Part shown: in pieces, positions 1 to 8,906 of the stretch
How the letters are laid out: the number at the start of each line of letters is the position of its first letter
How positions within the stretch are numbered: position 1 is the first letter of the stretch
Assembly: GCA_905171695.1 (NCBI GenBank)
Contig: LR991653.1
Coordinates: 586,258 to 650,257 of the forward strand
Origin: Candidatus Methanoperedentaceae archaeon GB37
Lineage (GTDB): Archaea; Halobacteriota; Methanosarcinia; Methanosarcinales; EX4572-44
Direction of reading: 5' to 3'
Length of the DNA: 64,000 nt
Program-made: the position numbers and the translations under genes
The notes under the pieces: generated by a model
What the model was told of the DNA's origin: nothing
Database searches by the model: none
The model's input: the letters and a program-made list of their open reading frames with translations, nothing else

Positions 1-1045
1 TGACACTGATCCTCCTCTGATCGGCATATATCTGACGCACCGTCATCTTGTTCTCGGTGAGCGTCCCGGTCTTATCGGTACAGATGACAGTGGTGGAACC
101 AAGAGTCTCGACAGCAGGAAGCTGTCTCACGAGAGCGTGACGCTTAGCCATGCGCCGAACCCCAAGTGCCAGGCTAACCGTTACAACGGCAGGGAGTGCT
201 TCAGGCACGGCAGCAACCGCGAGAGCAACACCCCAGACAAACATCTCGATTATGCCATAGCCCCGCAGCACACCGACAAGAGAGACAGCGCCAACAACAA
301 GGAGTGTTAGAATCCCGATCCATCTCCCGAGACGGTCAAGATTCTTCTGAAGCGGAGTTCGCACCACCTCAATCTCTGAGAGCATCCCACCAATCGCTCC
401 GAACTCGCTTCTCATCCCCGTGGCAGTGACAACACCCTTGCCACGCCCCTCTCTCACAGTGGTTCCCATAAAGACCATGTTTCTCCGATTGCCAAGCGGC
501 GTCTTCTCCCGTATAGGAGCGACATTCTTCTCAACGGTCACTGACTCACCGGTCAGCGCTGACTCGTCAACCCGGAGATTGAAAGCCTCAACGAGCCTGC
601 AGTCAGCAGCAACACGATCCCCGGTTCGAAGCACAAGAATATCTCCGACGACGAGTTCTCGTGCCGGGATCTCAAGCTCCACACCGTCTCGAAGAACCGT
701 TGCCGTTGGCGCTGTCATCTCCTTCAATGCCTCGATATCTCTCCCAGCGCGATGCTCCTGAAGAAACCCTAAGAGTGCAGCGAGAACCACGATTAAGACT
801 ATAACAAGGGCATCGGTTGGAGAGCCAACAACCGCTGAGACGATAGCTGCAGCAAGCAAGATAATTATTAAGAAGTTCTTGAATTGATCAAGCAGTAGCT
901 CCAACGGTCTTCTCGACTTCTTCGAAGCAAGCTCGTTCGGCCCGTCTCGCAGAAGGCGACTGGCAGCCTCAGCCGCCGAGAGACCCTCCTCTCTTGTACC
1001 CAGCTTCTTTAAAACCAGATCAACGTCTTCACGATAAAAATCCAT
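1..1045 (-). CDS. P-type cation-transporting ATPase, N-terminal part (cut by window edge)
   Basis: The reading frame opens with ATG at 1045 and runs off the left edge after about 348 residues. It has the cation-ATPase N-terminal domain (about 1-50), two hydrophobic helices (about 54-98), the actuator domain with an LTGES motif (about 152), further helices with a PEALP motif (about 283) and the phosphorylation motif DKTGTL near the edge. This order and the PEALP motif fit the P2-type (Ca2+-ATPase-like) group of plasma-membrane ion pumps, which move cations using ATP. The transported ion cannot be told, because the M5-M6 helices lie outside the window. It starts 35 bases after the HMG-CoA reductase stop on the same strand, so the two may be co-transcribed. 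Confidence 0.93.
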   Translation of the reverse strand, partial: MDFYREDVDLVLKKLGTREEGLSAAEAASRLLRDGPNELASKKSRRPLELLLDQFKNFLIIILLAAAIVSAVVGSPTDALVIVLIVVLAALLGFLQEHRAGRDIEALKEMTAPTATVLRDGVELEIPARELVVGDILVLRTGDRVAADCRLVEAFNLRVDESALTGESVTVEKNVAPIREKTPLGNRRNMVFMGTTVREGRGKGVVTATGMRSEFGAIGGMLSEIEVVRTPLQKNLDRLGRWIGILTLLVVGAVSLVGVLRGYGIIEMFVWGVALAVAAVPEALPAVVTVSLALGVRRMAKRHALVRQLPAVETLGSTTVICTDKTGTLTENKMTVRQIYADQRRISV

Positions 1046-1080
1046 AGATGATCGAAAATCGCTCTTATCGCTCTCTTCTC

Positions 1081-2301
1081 TCATCGTCCAAGCCTCTTAT
1101 GCGCCTCTGCGAGGTGATGCGCAGCTTGGGCAGCGATAAGAGACGTTTCGCCAGCAAGAACAGCGGATGCGATTATCTCTGCAAGCATCTTCGCATTCGA
1201 ACCAGGGGGTTCACCGCTGCCAGCGAGACCGAGCATCTCAAGGCATTCACGCTGGGTCTCAACACGGGTCCCCCCGCCTACGGTACCAACCTCAAGCGCG
1301 GGAAGCGTGACTGCGAGATATAGACCCTCATCAGTCTTCTCGACAGTGGTGATCGCTGTACTCCCCTCGACAACGTGTGCCACATCCTGTCCACAGGCGA
1401 TGAAGATGGCTGCTATGATATTCGCTGCATGTGCGTTGAAGCCGAGTGCGCCAGCACGGGCAGAACCGAGAAGATTCTTACGATAGTTCACCTCAACCAT
1501 CCTCATAGGATCAGCTTTAAGCTTGGAGGAGACCACCCTCTCAGGTATCACCGTCTCAGCCACAACCGTCTTACCACGCCCAAGAAGCGTGTTAATTGCC
1601 GCGGGTTTCTTGTCAACACACATGTTCCCAGAGAGCGAGACAAGCTCAACACCACTGTTCTCAGAGAGTACGAGATCGCATATAGCATCACTTGCAATCG
1701 TTACCATATTCATGCCCATAGCATCCTTCGTATCAAAACCGAGGCGAAGCCAGACATTCCTTCCCACAACGAACGGCTCAACACGCAAAAGCTCGCCATG
1801 GCGGGTGGTTCTGCCAGAAGCAGCTTTCATCCGCTCAAAGTTCTCTCCCACCCATTTGATCAGCCCGAGAGCAGCCTCAAGGCTCTCACACCTGAAGACA
1901 GGTGCACGGGTCATCATGTCCTGAAAGATATGCACCTTAACATGCCCAGCCTCCCTGATAGCAGCACAACCACGGTTCACACTCGCAACGAGCGCGCCCT
2001 CGGTCGTTGCAAGCGGAAGGTAAAAATCCCCAGACGCAAACTCTCCCTCAACCGGGAGAGGACCTGCAACACCGAGTGGAACCTGAACAGCACCGATCAT
2101 ATTCTCGATATTTCGCCCGACAAGACCCCCTGCGTCGATGGACGAGTTCGAGATATGCTCAAAACCAACCCCTGTGAGCGCCCCAAGAGCCTCCCTCCGA
2201 AGCCTCACCGCCTCAGAGACGCCAACGAGCCTGTCAAGCTCATGAAACCGAAGCCTGCCAGAGACCAGTTCACTGAGAATATCATCACGAGACATACCCA
2301 A
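1081..2301 (-). CDS. hmgA: 3-hydroxy-3-methylglutaryl-CoA reductase (class I)
   Basis: This enzyme makes mevalonate from HMG-CoA with NADPH, the committed step of archaeal lipid isoprenoid synthesis. The 406 residues are normal for archaeal class I enzymes, which lack the membrane domain. Visible motifs are ENMIGAVQVPLGVAGPL (about 66-82), the NADPH-binding DAMGMN, the catalytic-lysine segment CVDKKPAA, GQDVAHV, the GTVGGGTR loop, and a His-rich C-terminus. The start is ATG at 2301, with a second ATG two codons later at 2295. It is divergent from the radical SAM gene, with the promoters sharing about 145 bases, and is followed by the P-type ATPase. A UbiD-type decarboxylase of the same pathway lies at 12.4 kb. 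Confidence 0.97.
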   Translation of the reverse strand: MGMSRDDILSELVSGRLRFHELDRLVGVSEAVRLRREALGALTGVGFEHISNSSIDAGGLVGRNIENMIGAVQVPLGVAGPLPVEGEFASGDFYLPLATTEGALVASVNRGCAAIREAGHVKVHIFQDMMTRAPVFRCESLEAALGLIKWVGENFERMKAASGRTTRHGELLRVEPFVVGRNVWLRLGFDTKDAMGMNMVTIASDAICDLVLSENSGVELVSLSGNMCVDKKPAAINTLLGRGKTVVAETVIPERVVSSKLKADPMRMVEVNYRKNLLGSARAGALGFNAHAANIIAAIFIACGQDVAHVVEGSTAITTVEKTDEGLYLAVTLPALEVGTVGGGTRVETQRECLEMLGLAGSGEPPGSNAKMLAEIIASAVLAGETSLIAAQAAHHLAEAHKRLGR

Positions 2302-2445
2302 GAAAAACCTCGCTTCACTCGAATATTAATTTACTTGGATAGATATACCCTGCCTTAAAGTTATTGCATTACTCAACAGGTTTAAGTAGTCCTGCTGTGT
2401 TGATGGTTGTATAGGAATGGTCTCCCTTTCGTGTTGGTGGTTCTG

Positions 2446-3870
2446 TTGAAGGTGCTCTTGATAAACGCCCCGGTCCCAGTTATAAATATTCCTGGGATGG
2501 GTTTTGGTAAGGTTGTCTCACCTCCCCTTGGCATATCTTATATTGCAGCAGTTCTTGAAGAGGCGGGCGTTGAGGCTGCGATCTGTGATGCGCAGAATCT
2601 GAAGATGAATCTCAGGGAGATTGGTCGTGAGATTGAGATGCTAAAGCCTGATATTGTGGCTATCTCGTGTTTCACCGCAAACTATGGTGAGGCGCAGAAG
2701 GTTGCAGAGCTCGCAAAGAAGATCGTCCCTCAGGCGATGACTGTTATCGGCGGTCCTCATGTGAGTTTCACTGCAGGTAAGACGCTTCGAGAGACGCCGT
2801 CGATCGATGTCGTGGTTCGGGGCGAGGGTGAGCAGACGATGCTTGAGCTCACACAGGTTGTGGAAGGCAAGATCTCGCTTGCAGAGGTTGCAGGCATAAC
2901 GTATCGGTTCAGAGGGGCTGTGGTGAACACCCCCGATCGTCCAGTGCTTGACGATCTCGACTCTCTACCTTTCCCTGCACGGCATCTCTGGCCAGATAAG
3001 TATATCCAGCGTGGCATGCGCGAGGTTCCGATCATAACGAGTCGCGGATGCCCCTTTGGTTGTGTCTTCTGTTCAACCTCCAGGATGGCTGGACCCGTCT
3101 TCCGTGCGAGAAGTCCTCAGAATGTGGTGGATGAGCTCCAGCACGTGGTGGATGATCTCTACTTTGATCGTTTCATCTTCAATGATGACACCTTCACATT
3201 GGACAATGAGCGTGCCATTGCGATATGCGATGCCATAGTGGATCGCGGGCTTGATATCACGTGGGCGTGCTCTGCACGGGTTGACACCGTAAACAAGGAG
3301 TTGCTCTCTCACATGTCAGATGCCGGTTGTGACATGATATACTATGGCGTGGAATCTGGAAATCAGGAGATACTGGACAGGTTCATCGGTAAACGGATCA
3401 CTCTCGAACAGGCAAGAAGAGCGGTGAAGTTGACGCATGAGGCTGGGATCGTATCGGTTGCATCGTATATCATCGGTTTTCCTGGCGAGCGTGGGGATAA
3501 AGAGTTCCAGGCCTATCTGAAGAGGGGCGAGTATGGCACAACCTACGATCTCAACAGCCTCAGAGGCACGATATTTGAGAGCCTTGTGCGTGCAAAGGAG
3601 GTCGATTCAGATCAGGCACAGGTACACCTCTTGACACCGTTTCCTGGCACGCGTCTCTATGATGAGGCAGATTCACTAGGCGTCAAGATCTTAACCGAAG
3701 AGTGGTGGCGGTATAATCTCCAGCTTCCAGTGATAGAGACGAACACAATGAGCGTAGAGGATATCTGGAGTGCCTATCGCACGTATATGGACGAGTTCGA
3801 TACCTATAATAACATTCGGCACGAGCGCAGGCTCAAACGGATGCGAAGACGAATGGAAGCAAAAGCATAA
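2446..3870 (+). CDS. B12-binding-domain radical SAM protein
   Basis: The product has an N-terminal cobalamin-binding-like domain (about 1-130) followed by a radical SAM domain with the cluster motif CPFGCVFC (about 192-199), then a C-terminal helical part. Such proteins cleave SAM and are mostly methyltransferases, cyclases or lipid-modifying enzymes; the substrate here is unknown. I chose the TTG at 2446 because it gives the family-typical start MKVLLINAP and has GGTGG about 6 bases upstream; an earlier in-frame TTG at 2407 is possible. A TTTAAG box around 2380 may be the promoter. It diverges from hmgA, so a role in isoprenoid lipids is possible, but only as inference. Confidence 0.88.
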   Translation: MKVLLINAPVPVINIPGMGFGKVVSPPLGISYIAAVLEEAGVEAAICDAQNLKMNLREIGREIEMLKPDIVAISCFTANYGEAQKVAELAKKIVPQAMTVIGGPHVSFTAGKTLRETPSIDVVVRGEGEQTMLELTQVVEGKISLAEVAGITYRFRGAVVNTPDRPVLDDLDSLPFPARHLWPDKYIQRGMREVPIITSRGCPFGCVFCSTSRMAGPVFRARSPQNVVDELQHVVDDLYFDRFIFNDDTFTLDNERAIAICDAIVDRGLDITWACSARVDTVNKELLSHMSDAGCDMIYYGVESGNQEILDRFIGKRITLEQARRAVKLTHEAGIVSVASYIIGFPGERGDKEFQAYLKRGEYGTTYDLNSLRGTIFESLVRAKEVDSDQAQVHLLTPFPGTRLYDEADSLGVKILTEEWWRYNLQLPVIETNTMSVEDIWSAYRTYMDEFDTYNNIRHERRLKRMRRRMEAKA

Positions 3871-3903
3871 GGATACTACGGTACGCAAATACTGGTTGCG
3901 TCG

Positions 3904-4440
3904 TTATCTGCTTAGCTCCATCCATTCCCTATCCCACCGGGAGGGAGTTGTAGCCGATGTTTTGGTGGGTGTGGGGTAGACTGCAACGATCTCCTCGCCC
4001 TCCAGTCTAAATTCCCACTGGTGTACATTCTCTGCATATCTGCGGTATGCGTTGAGCGCCTCTTCTATAATCCTCTCCTGATCCGTGTGATAATAGAGGT
4101 GGCTTAGGCACCCGCAGTCAGTGCAACCAAATCCTATTATCGGCGTCGCCTCCCTCCCGATACAGTTTGAGATCTGGCATTCAAGGTCTCTCTCTGTGCT
4201 GGTCGCTATTATCGCCTGGATAGCTGTTCTCGGGAGCAGGTAGTCTATGTGCCAGTGACGTGTCTTATTGATGCCTTTCGCAACATCTATGTGGCGACGT
4301 ATACGTGAAAAACCACTCTTGGCTCTCGCAGATCCTGTGTATGCATAGTATCCACTCTGATAACAGATACTTCCCAGTCGACCGGTCACGATCGTGGCAG
4401 TCTCGCTCATCTGGAGTATAAGCGTGTATATGCCCTTCAT
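3904..4440 (-). CDS. DUF123 (GIY-YIG superfamily-like) protein
   Basis: This 178-residue protein matches the archaeal DUF123 family, distant relatives of GIY-YIG nucleases. The N-terminus begins KGIYTLILQM and is followed by GYYAYTGSA, which corresponds to the GIY...YIG region, and by RIRRHI. A Cys-rich segment FGCTDCGC (about 104-111) precedes LYYH. Whether it cuts nucleic acid is unknown. Its ATG overlaps the argH stop by four bases (ATGA), so it is the downstream gene of a translationally coupled argH operon. The pairing gives no obvious functional link to arginine synthesis. Confidence 0.85.
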   Translation of the reverse strand: MKGIYTLILQMSETATIVTGRLGSICYQSGYYAYTGSARAKSGFSRIRRHIDVAKGINKTRHWHIDYLLPRTAIQAIIATSTERDLECQISNCIGREATPIIGFGCTDCGCLSHLYYHTDQERIIEEALNAYRRYAENVHQWEFRLEGEEIVAVYPTPTKTSATTPSRWDREWMELSR

Positions 4441-5909
4441 CCTCTCAACTCTTTAATTGCGTCATCAAGCCTCTTTTGTGCATGCATAAGCCTCTCGTTG
4501 ATACTCTTCAGCCTTTCTTCATCGGCTTTGACTCTGCGTTCCCTCTCTCTTATAGATCTGAGGCACTCTTCTGGGGCAGGACCGCCAACCACGCTCCGTT
4601 GATCTATGCTTGTTACAGGGTCAAGAGCTCGATTCACCTGATCCCTCTCTATTCCCAGTTGCTCTGGTCTTCTCCCAGTCACACGCTCGCACGCTTCTTC
4701 AATTCTCTCGAAGTCAATTCCCCCCATCCGCACAGCCGAGCCAACTATCTGGTGAGCAGTTCTGAACGGCAAGCCTGCGGTGCGTACGAGCATGTCTGCA
4801 AGTTCTGTTGCCATCGAGAAACCAGATAGAGACTTATCGAACATCACATCAGCGTGCACTTCAAGTGTCTCAAGCATGCCAGCCGTGATATTAACGGCAT
4901 TCTTCGTTATCATAAGAGCGTCTTTGAGGTGTGGCGTAACCTCTTGAAGATCGCGATTGTAGCTGTTGGGAAGAGCCTTGCATATACTGAGCACCGATAC
5001 CAGGTGACCGTGAACCGTGCCTGTTCTTGCCCGCAATAGCTCTGAAACATCAGGATTCTTCTTCTGCGGCATGATAGATGATGTGGATGTGTACTCGTCA
5101 GCAAGCTCTATCAAGTTGAACTCATCCGTACTCCAGAGAATCGTCTCCTCTGCAAACCGACTGATATCGGTCATGAGGTTAGCGCAGACAGATATCGTCT
5201 CGATTGCAAAGTCTCTCGTTGACACAGCATCCATAGAGTTCTCAAGCAGATCGTCAAAGCCCAGAAGTTCACAGGCATAGGCTCTGTCAAGCGGAAAGCC
5301 TGTCGCGGCAAAGGCTGCAGCACCGAGCGGGCAGAGGTTAACCCGCTTGTAAGCATCGGTCAGGCGCTCGAAACTCCGCTCAAGTGAACAGGCATACGAT
5401 AGGAAGTGATGTGCGAGCGTCGTTGGTTGAGCACGCTGTAGATGCGTGAAACCAGGAATAATAAGAGAAACACCCTCGCGCGCCCTCTCGATGAAGGCAA
5501 GACGAAGCCTGTTGATCAAGCTTCCAAGCTCTATGAGATCCTTACGAAGAGCAATCCTTATGCACGATGCAACCTCGTCGTTTCGAGATCTGCCAGAGTG
5601 CATCCGCCCCCCAGCCTCCTCTCCGATGAGTTCGATCAGACGTGCCTCAATAGCGATATGCACGTCCTCGTACGAGGAATCAAGGAGTTCAATACCATCC
5701 TCCCTTATCCAATCAAGACCCGTGAGGATCTTCGCCGCATCCTCCTCTCCGATTATCTGCTGTCGTGCAAGCATCACCACATGTGCCTCGTCCACCATGA
5801 GATCAGAATCAAAGATCCACCTGTCACTCTCAAGTGAGGATGTAAACAACGTAACCTCTTCACTCTGCAGCCCAAGCCGCCCCCTCCTAAGAATATCATC
5901 CTTCATCAC
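4437..5909 (-). CDS. argH: argininosuccinate lyase
   Basis: The enzyme splits argininosuccinate into arginine and fumarate, the last step of arginine synthesis, as a cytoplasmic homotetramer. The 490 residues show the fumarase/aspartase superfamily signature SSIMPQKKNPD (about 278-288), with SRNDEVA (about 108) and the His-bearing TFTHLQRAQP-like segment (GFTHLQRAQP, about 156-165). The start ATG at 5909 is followed by a second ATG. It lies first in a two-gene unit with the DUF123 gene. The fumarate released could feed the mdh-fumA-fumB genes at 55-57 kb. Confidence 0.96.
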   Translation of the reverse strand: MMKDDILRRGRLGLQSEEVTLFTSSLESDRWIFDSDLMVDEAHVVMLARQQIIGEEDAAKILTGLDWIREDGIELLDSSYEDVHIAIEARLIELIGEEAGGRMHSGRSRNDEVASCIRIALRKDLIELGSLINRLRLAFIERAREGVSLIIPGFTHLQRAQPTTLAHHFLSYACSLERSFERLTDAYKRVNLCPLGAAAFAATGFPLDRAYACELLGFDDLLENSMDAVSTRDFAIETISVCANLMTDISRFAEETILWSTDEFNLIELADEYTSTSSIMPQKKNPDVSELLRARTGTVHGHLVSVLSICKALPNSYNRDLQEVTPHLKDALMITKNAVNITAGMLETLEVHADVMFDKSLSGFSMATELADMLVRTAGLPFRTAHQIVGSAVRMGGIDFERIEEACERVTGRRPEQLGIERDQVNRALDPVTSIDQRSVVGGPAPEECLRSIRERERRVKADEERLKSINERLMHAQKRLDDAIKELRG

Positions 5910-5973
5910 AACCCTCAGGTAAGGGTGCCGAGAAGATAATAGTTACTCAAAGCGAGAATCCAGTCCTATAAAG

Positions 5974-7072
5974 AGATGCTTCAGTTAGAAATATGGTCTT
6001 GAGCAAAGCTATTTATACTAAAACAAAGCAACAAAATATATGGGCAGAAAGCGAATCTACGAAGTTGCAAAACGCATACCAGCAGAAGAACTCGACAAAA
6101 GGATCAAGAGGCTCGAAAAGGATACAAGAGTTCTCAAAAGATTATACTTCATAAGATATCTCTACAGAGGAATGAACGTTGAGGAAGCTGCTGAACTGGT
6201 TAGGGTCACTAAAGCAACGGGCTATGCATGGCTTAAGAGATGGAACTCCAGGGGTTATGAAGGTTTAATTCCGGATTTTGGTGGAGGAAGACCCTCTAAA
6301 CTTACAGAAGAGCAGAAGGAAGAACTATAGAGAAATGCTCAAGGAAGAAGAATGGACGACGAAGGAAGTTCAGGAAGTCATTGAAGCAGAATTAGAATTT
6401 GGAGTTGTTTACTCCTCATGGCAGGTCAGAAGAATCCTGAAATCATTTGGAATGAGATACGCCAAACCGTACCAGAAGGATTACAGAAAGCCAGATAATG
6501 CAGAAGACACTTTAAAAAAAAGCTTAGATGAGGCTGGAATTAGCGACGATGTAATAGGATTCGTCGATAAGATGGCAGTCGAAGCAAATGCAAACACAAC
6601 GAGACTCTGGAGCTTCAATAAGCCTCTTAAGAGAGTTGCTACCCACGTTAAATCCAAAGTCGTAGGGCTCTATTGTATAAATGGAGAGAAAGCCTAATAG
6701 AATTTCCTGAGAAAAACAAAGCCGAAGACTTTACAACGTTTCTAAGAAGGATAAGGGAAGCAAAACCTGAAAAAAGAATTGCAGTCGTTCTGGATAATTC
6801 CAGAACACATCATGCCAAGAAAGTGAAGAAAAAGGCTGAGAAACTGAACATTTCACTGATTTATCTACCACCTTACTCTCCCGACCTGAATCCAATCGAA
6901 AACATCTGGAAAAGCGTTAAAAGAGCAGTTTCAGAGAAAACCCCACTGAACATGGAAGAACTGAATGAAGCGATTGCTAAAGCCTTCAAAAAACTTACAA
7001 AATCGATATCCTCTGCAAAAAACTGGATTGAAAAGTTCCTAGATAATAAGTTTAAGATACTATGCACTTAAC
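5974..7072 (+). mobile_element. degraded IS630-family insertion sequence
   Basis: The transposase reading frames fill 6040-7071 and are flanked by weakly matching inverted ends. The left end from about 5974 and the reverse complement of the right end up to about 7072 both begin AGTTA and share further scattered matches. The ends are imperfect, and the TA target duplication expected of the family is not clear, so the boundaries are approximate. The right end abuts a NucS-like fragment on the opposite strand whose reading frame stops at the junction, which suggests the element landed in that gene. Confidence 0.6.
6040..7071 (+). pseudogene. IS630-family transposase, two frameshifts
   Basis: Three consecutive frames together encode a typical IS630 transposase of about 340 residues: an N-terminal helix-turn-helix (6040-6330), a second HTH plus the start of the DDE domain (to about 6697), and the C-terminal DDE part with VVLDNSRTHHAKK and the family hallmark YLPPYSPDLNPIENIWK (6698-7071). 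The first break at about 6325 is explained by one extra base in CTATAGAG; the second at about 6690 by a two-base GA duplication in GGAGAGAAAG. The first catalytic Asp segment reads GFVDKM where the family usually has a DE pair. The gene is almost certainly inactive unless frameshifting is programmed. Confidence 0.85.
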
Positions 7073-7418
7073 TATAATTCCACTACAACAAAGTTTCCAT
7101 TCTTATCTCTGCAAAGAATATCGATGTAACCAACAGAAGTTGGATACTGGTTACCAACAAGTTCTACTCCTTCTTCTAAAATCTCAGGATTTGATATTAT
7201 GGAAGCTTCAATCTCAGATTCTAACACCTTTCAATCTCAGATTCTAACGCCTCGCTAACCGCCTCAGTTTCCTCAAAGTCTTCAAGATTCCATTCTTTTT
7301 CTAATCTTTTTGTCTCTGAGCCATAGAGTATACTATGCTTTAATCTGTTACCATATAACTTTTTGATCTCCTTTTTGAATTCCTCAATCGCTTCTTTTGT
7401 TTTCATAATTTCCACCAT
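7073..7418 (-). pseudogene. remnant: nucleotidyltransferase N-terminus joined to NucS/DUF91-like C-terminus
   Basis: From the ATG at 7418 the frame reads an MNT-type nucleotidyltransferase start, including HSILYGS (about 28-34), the first part of the GS active-site motif, but without the following SDxDL. It then passes into ETEAVSEALESEIE. After a 23-base duplication (7208-7248) shifts the frame, the other frame continues with NPEILEEG, NQYPTSVGYIDIL and DKNGNFVVVEL, which resembles the RecB-like domain of NucS/DUF91 endonucleases up to the catalytic ExK strand. There the IS630 right end interrupts it. The rest of the nuclease is not seen on the other side of the element. I infer a chimeric, broken gene. 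Confidence 0.6.
7208..7248. repeat. 23-base tandem duplication (18 identical bases)
   Basis: The same 18 bases occur at 7208-7225 and 7231-7248, a period of 23. Because 23 is not a multiple of three, the duplication shifts the frame of the nucleotidyltransferase/NucS-like remnant; removing one copy rejoins the two halves. Confidence 0.85.
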
Positions 7419-7462
7419 TTATTTTAGATGTTAGGAATCATTTATGTATTTTCCTGCATGTT

Positions 7463-7548
7463 GCCTAACGGTTGGCGGGTATGCGAAGCACTGAGCGTTA
7501 GCGAAGGGTTTGGGTGAGCGAAGCGAACCGCATACCCGCTTGTTAAGT
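7463..7548 (-). repeat. attC-like recombination site A
   Basis: An 86-base palindromic element starts with GCCTAAC (7463-7469) and ends with GTTAAGT (7542-7548). These match the integron attC core consensus RYYYAAC and GTTRRRY. Inside are two perfectly complementary 11-base arms, GCGGGTATGCG and CGCATACCCGC. The centre is rich in GCGAAG repeats. It lies just downstream of the minus-strand AAA+ ATPase gene, the position of an attC site in a cassette. A second GTTAGG at 7572 may be part of an extended end. Similar elements are at 26.7, 28.8, 29.4 and 39.6 kb. Confidence 0.6.
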
Positions 7549-7608
7549 GAGGGCGTAAGCCCCGAAGCGACCGTTAGGGAGCGGAGATTGGGCGGAGCGG
7601 TGGCATCA

Positions 7609-8904
7609 TCATATCACCCCTTTAAAATACGATCTAATTTCCCGATCTAATTTATCTTCGTCTTTAGCAGAACCCAATAGTAACACTTCTGCATTGTTAT
7701 CACTAAGGTTAGTTAAGCTATCCAATAACTCCAAGATAGCCCCGTACAAATGCTCATCCTCTGACCTTGCTATTGTATCAATATTTTTTATATACACTAC
7801 ACAAGGTTGTAAACGATTTATTTTTCCAAAAAGTTCTCTAATAGACCTTTCCGTCTCTCCAAACCATCTTGTCTTAAACCATGTACCTCTAACTACAACG
7901 TACGGGCAATGTAATCTCTGGCACACAATATAGGCTATTGTCGAAGCAATTTTATCAGCGAGTAGTGATGATTTAGATAACAAAATTGGTTTAAAATGAA
8001 GATTTCTAGAGAAATCTTCTGCTATTTGCCAGATTTTATCGACTATTTCTCTATCTTCAATCTTGGCACTTCTATCCTTTGGCTTCTCAATGTTAAATTC
8101 TCTCAGAGCCGATGGTTTAACACTATTTTTAGCATTCAACAAATCTTCTTGAGTTATGAAATCCCTACCTTCTAAAGCTGCTTGTAATAGGCTTTCATTT
8201 AATAGTTGAAGTAAATCTGCTCCCGTAAAACCGATGGTTTGTTCGGCGATTTCATCCAAATTTATGTTTGCGTAGTGACCACTCGCATAATTATTTAGGA
8301 GTATTTTGAGTATTTCTTTTCTTTCATCAGCACTTGGTGGATCAAATTCTATCTCTAAGTCAAACCTTCCTGGTCTTCTGAGTGCTGGATCGAGAACTTC
8401 AGGTCTGTTTGTTGAACCTATAACTATTACATGACCCTTTGATACTTCTCTCTCCAACCCATCCATTAAGCTTAAAAGCTGTCCCACTAATCTTGGCTAT
8501 AGCTCACCTTTTGTTATATCTCTACGTGGTGCAAGGGAATCTAACTCATCTATAAAGATGATCGCTAAATTCTCTTCTTCTGCTCTTTCTTTAGCTAATG
8601 TGAAAATTTGCCTTAGTTTTGCTTCGCTTTTTCCATAATATTGGGAGATTATCTCTGGGCCTTTTATCATAATTGGTTCCGAAGTACCTAATTTTTTAGC
8701 TAAAGTCTTCATAAGTAGAGTTTTTCCTGTTCCAGGAGGACCATAAAATAATAATCCTCTGGGTGGCTTCTTGCTGGGAAATCTACCATCTCTGAGGGAT
8801 AAAAAGAGACCTACAATTTTCTCGAGAATCTCATCTTTAATGTAAACTTCTTGCTGAATTTCTTTCACTTTTTCTTTGACAATCTCTCTAAATTCATTTG
8901 GCAT
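7609..8904 (-). pseudogene. CDC48/VAT-like AAA+ ATPase interrupted by an in-frame amber codon
   Basis: The frame from ATG 8904 has an AAA+ domain with Walker A GPPGTGKT (about 54-61) and Walker B IIFIDELDSLAPRR. It meets TAG at 8497-8499, then continues in the same frame with PRLVGQLLSLMDGLE, sensor STNRP and arginine-finger RRPGRFD. In relatives the TAG position is a Glu, so one G-to-T change explains it. A second domain follows but has lost its P-loop (LLSKSSLLADK) and its Walker B acidic residues (VVYIKNID). The length is about 430 residues, shorter than CDC48 and without its N-domain. The start is two bases after the nuclease-like gene stop, so it is the third gene of a tight operon. It may be a pseudogene, or two separate proteins if the GTG at 8487 is used. 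Confidence 0.8.
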
Positions 8905-8906
8905 TT

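Noticed and set aside
1375..2358. Long open frame opposite HMG-CoA reductase
   Set aside because: It is the antisense shadow of a well-conserved gene, with no recognisable domain. The same holds for the other long frames opposite argH, secD, dnaK and elp3.
5974..7072. Precise IS630 ends with TA duplication
   Set aside because: The inverted ends match only in part and no TA pair flanks the left end, so I give approximate limits only.
8497..8499. Pyrrolysine at the amber codon of the AAA+ ATPase
   Set aside because: TAG is used as the ordinary stop of several genes here (for example the UbiD, dtdA, grpE and pfp genes), and a simple Glu-to-stop change explains it. No pyl gene is in the window.
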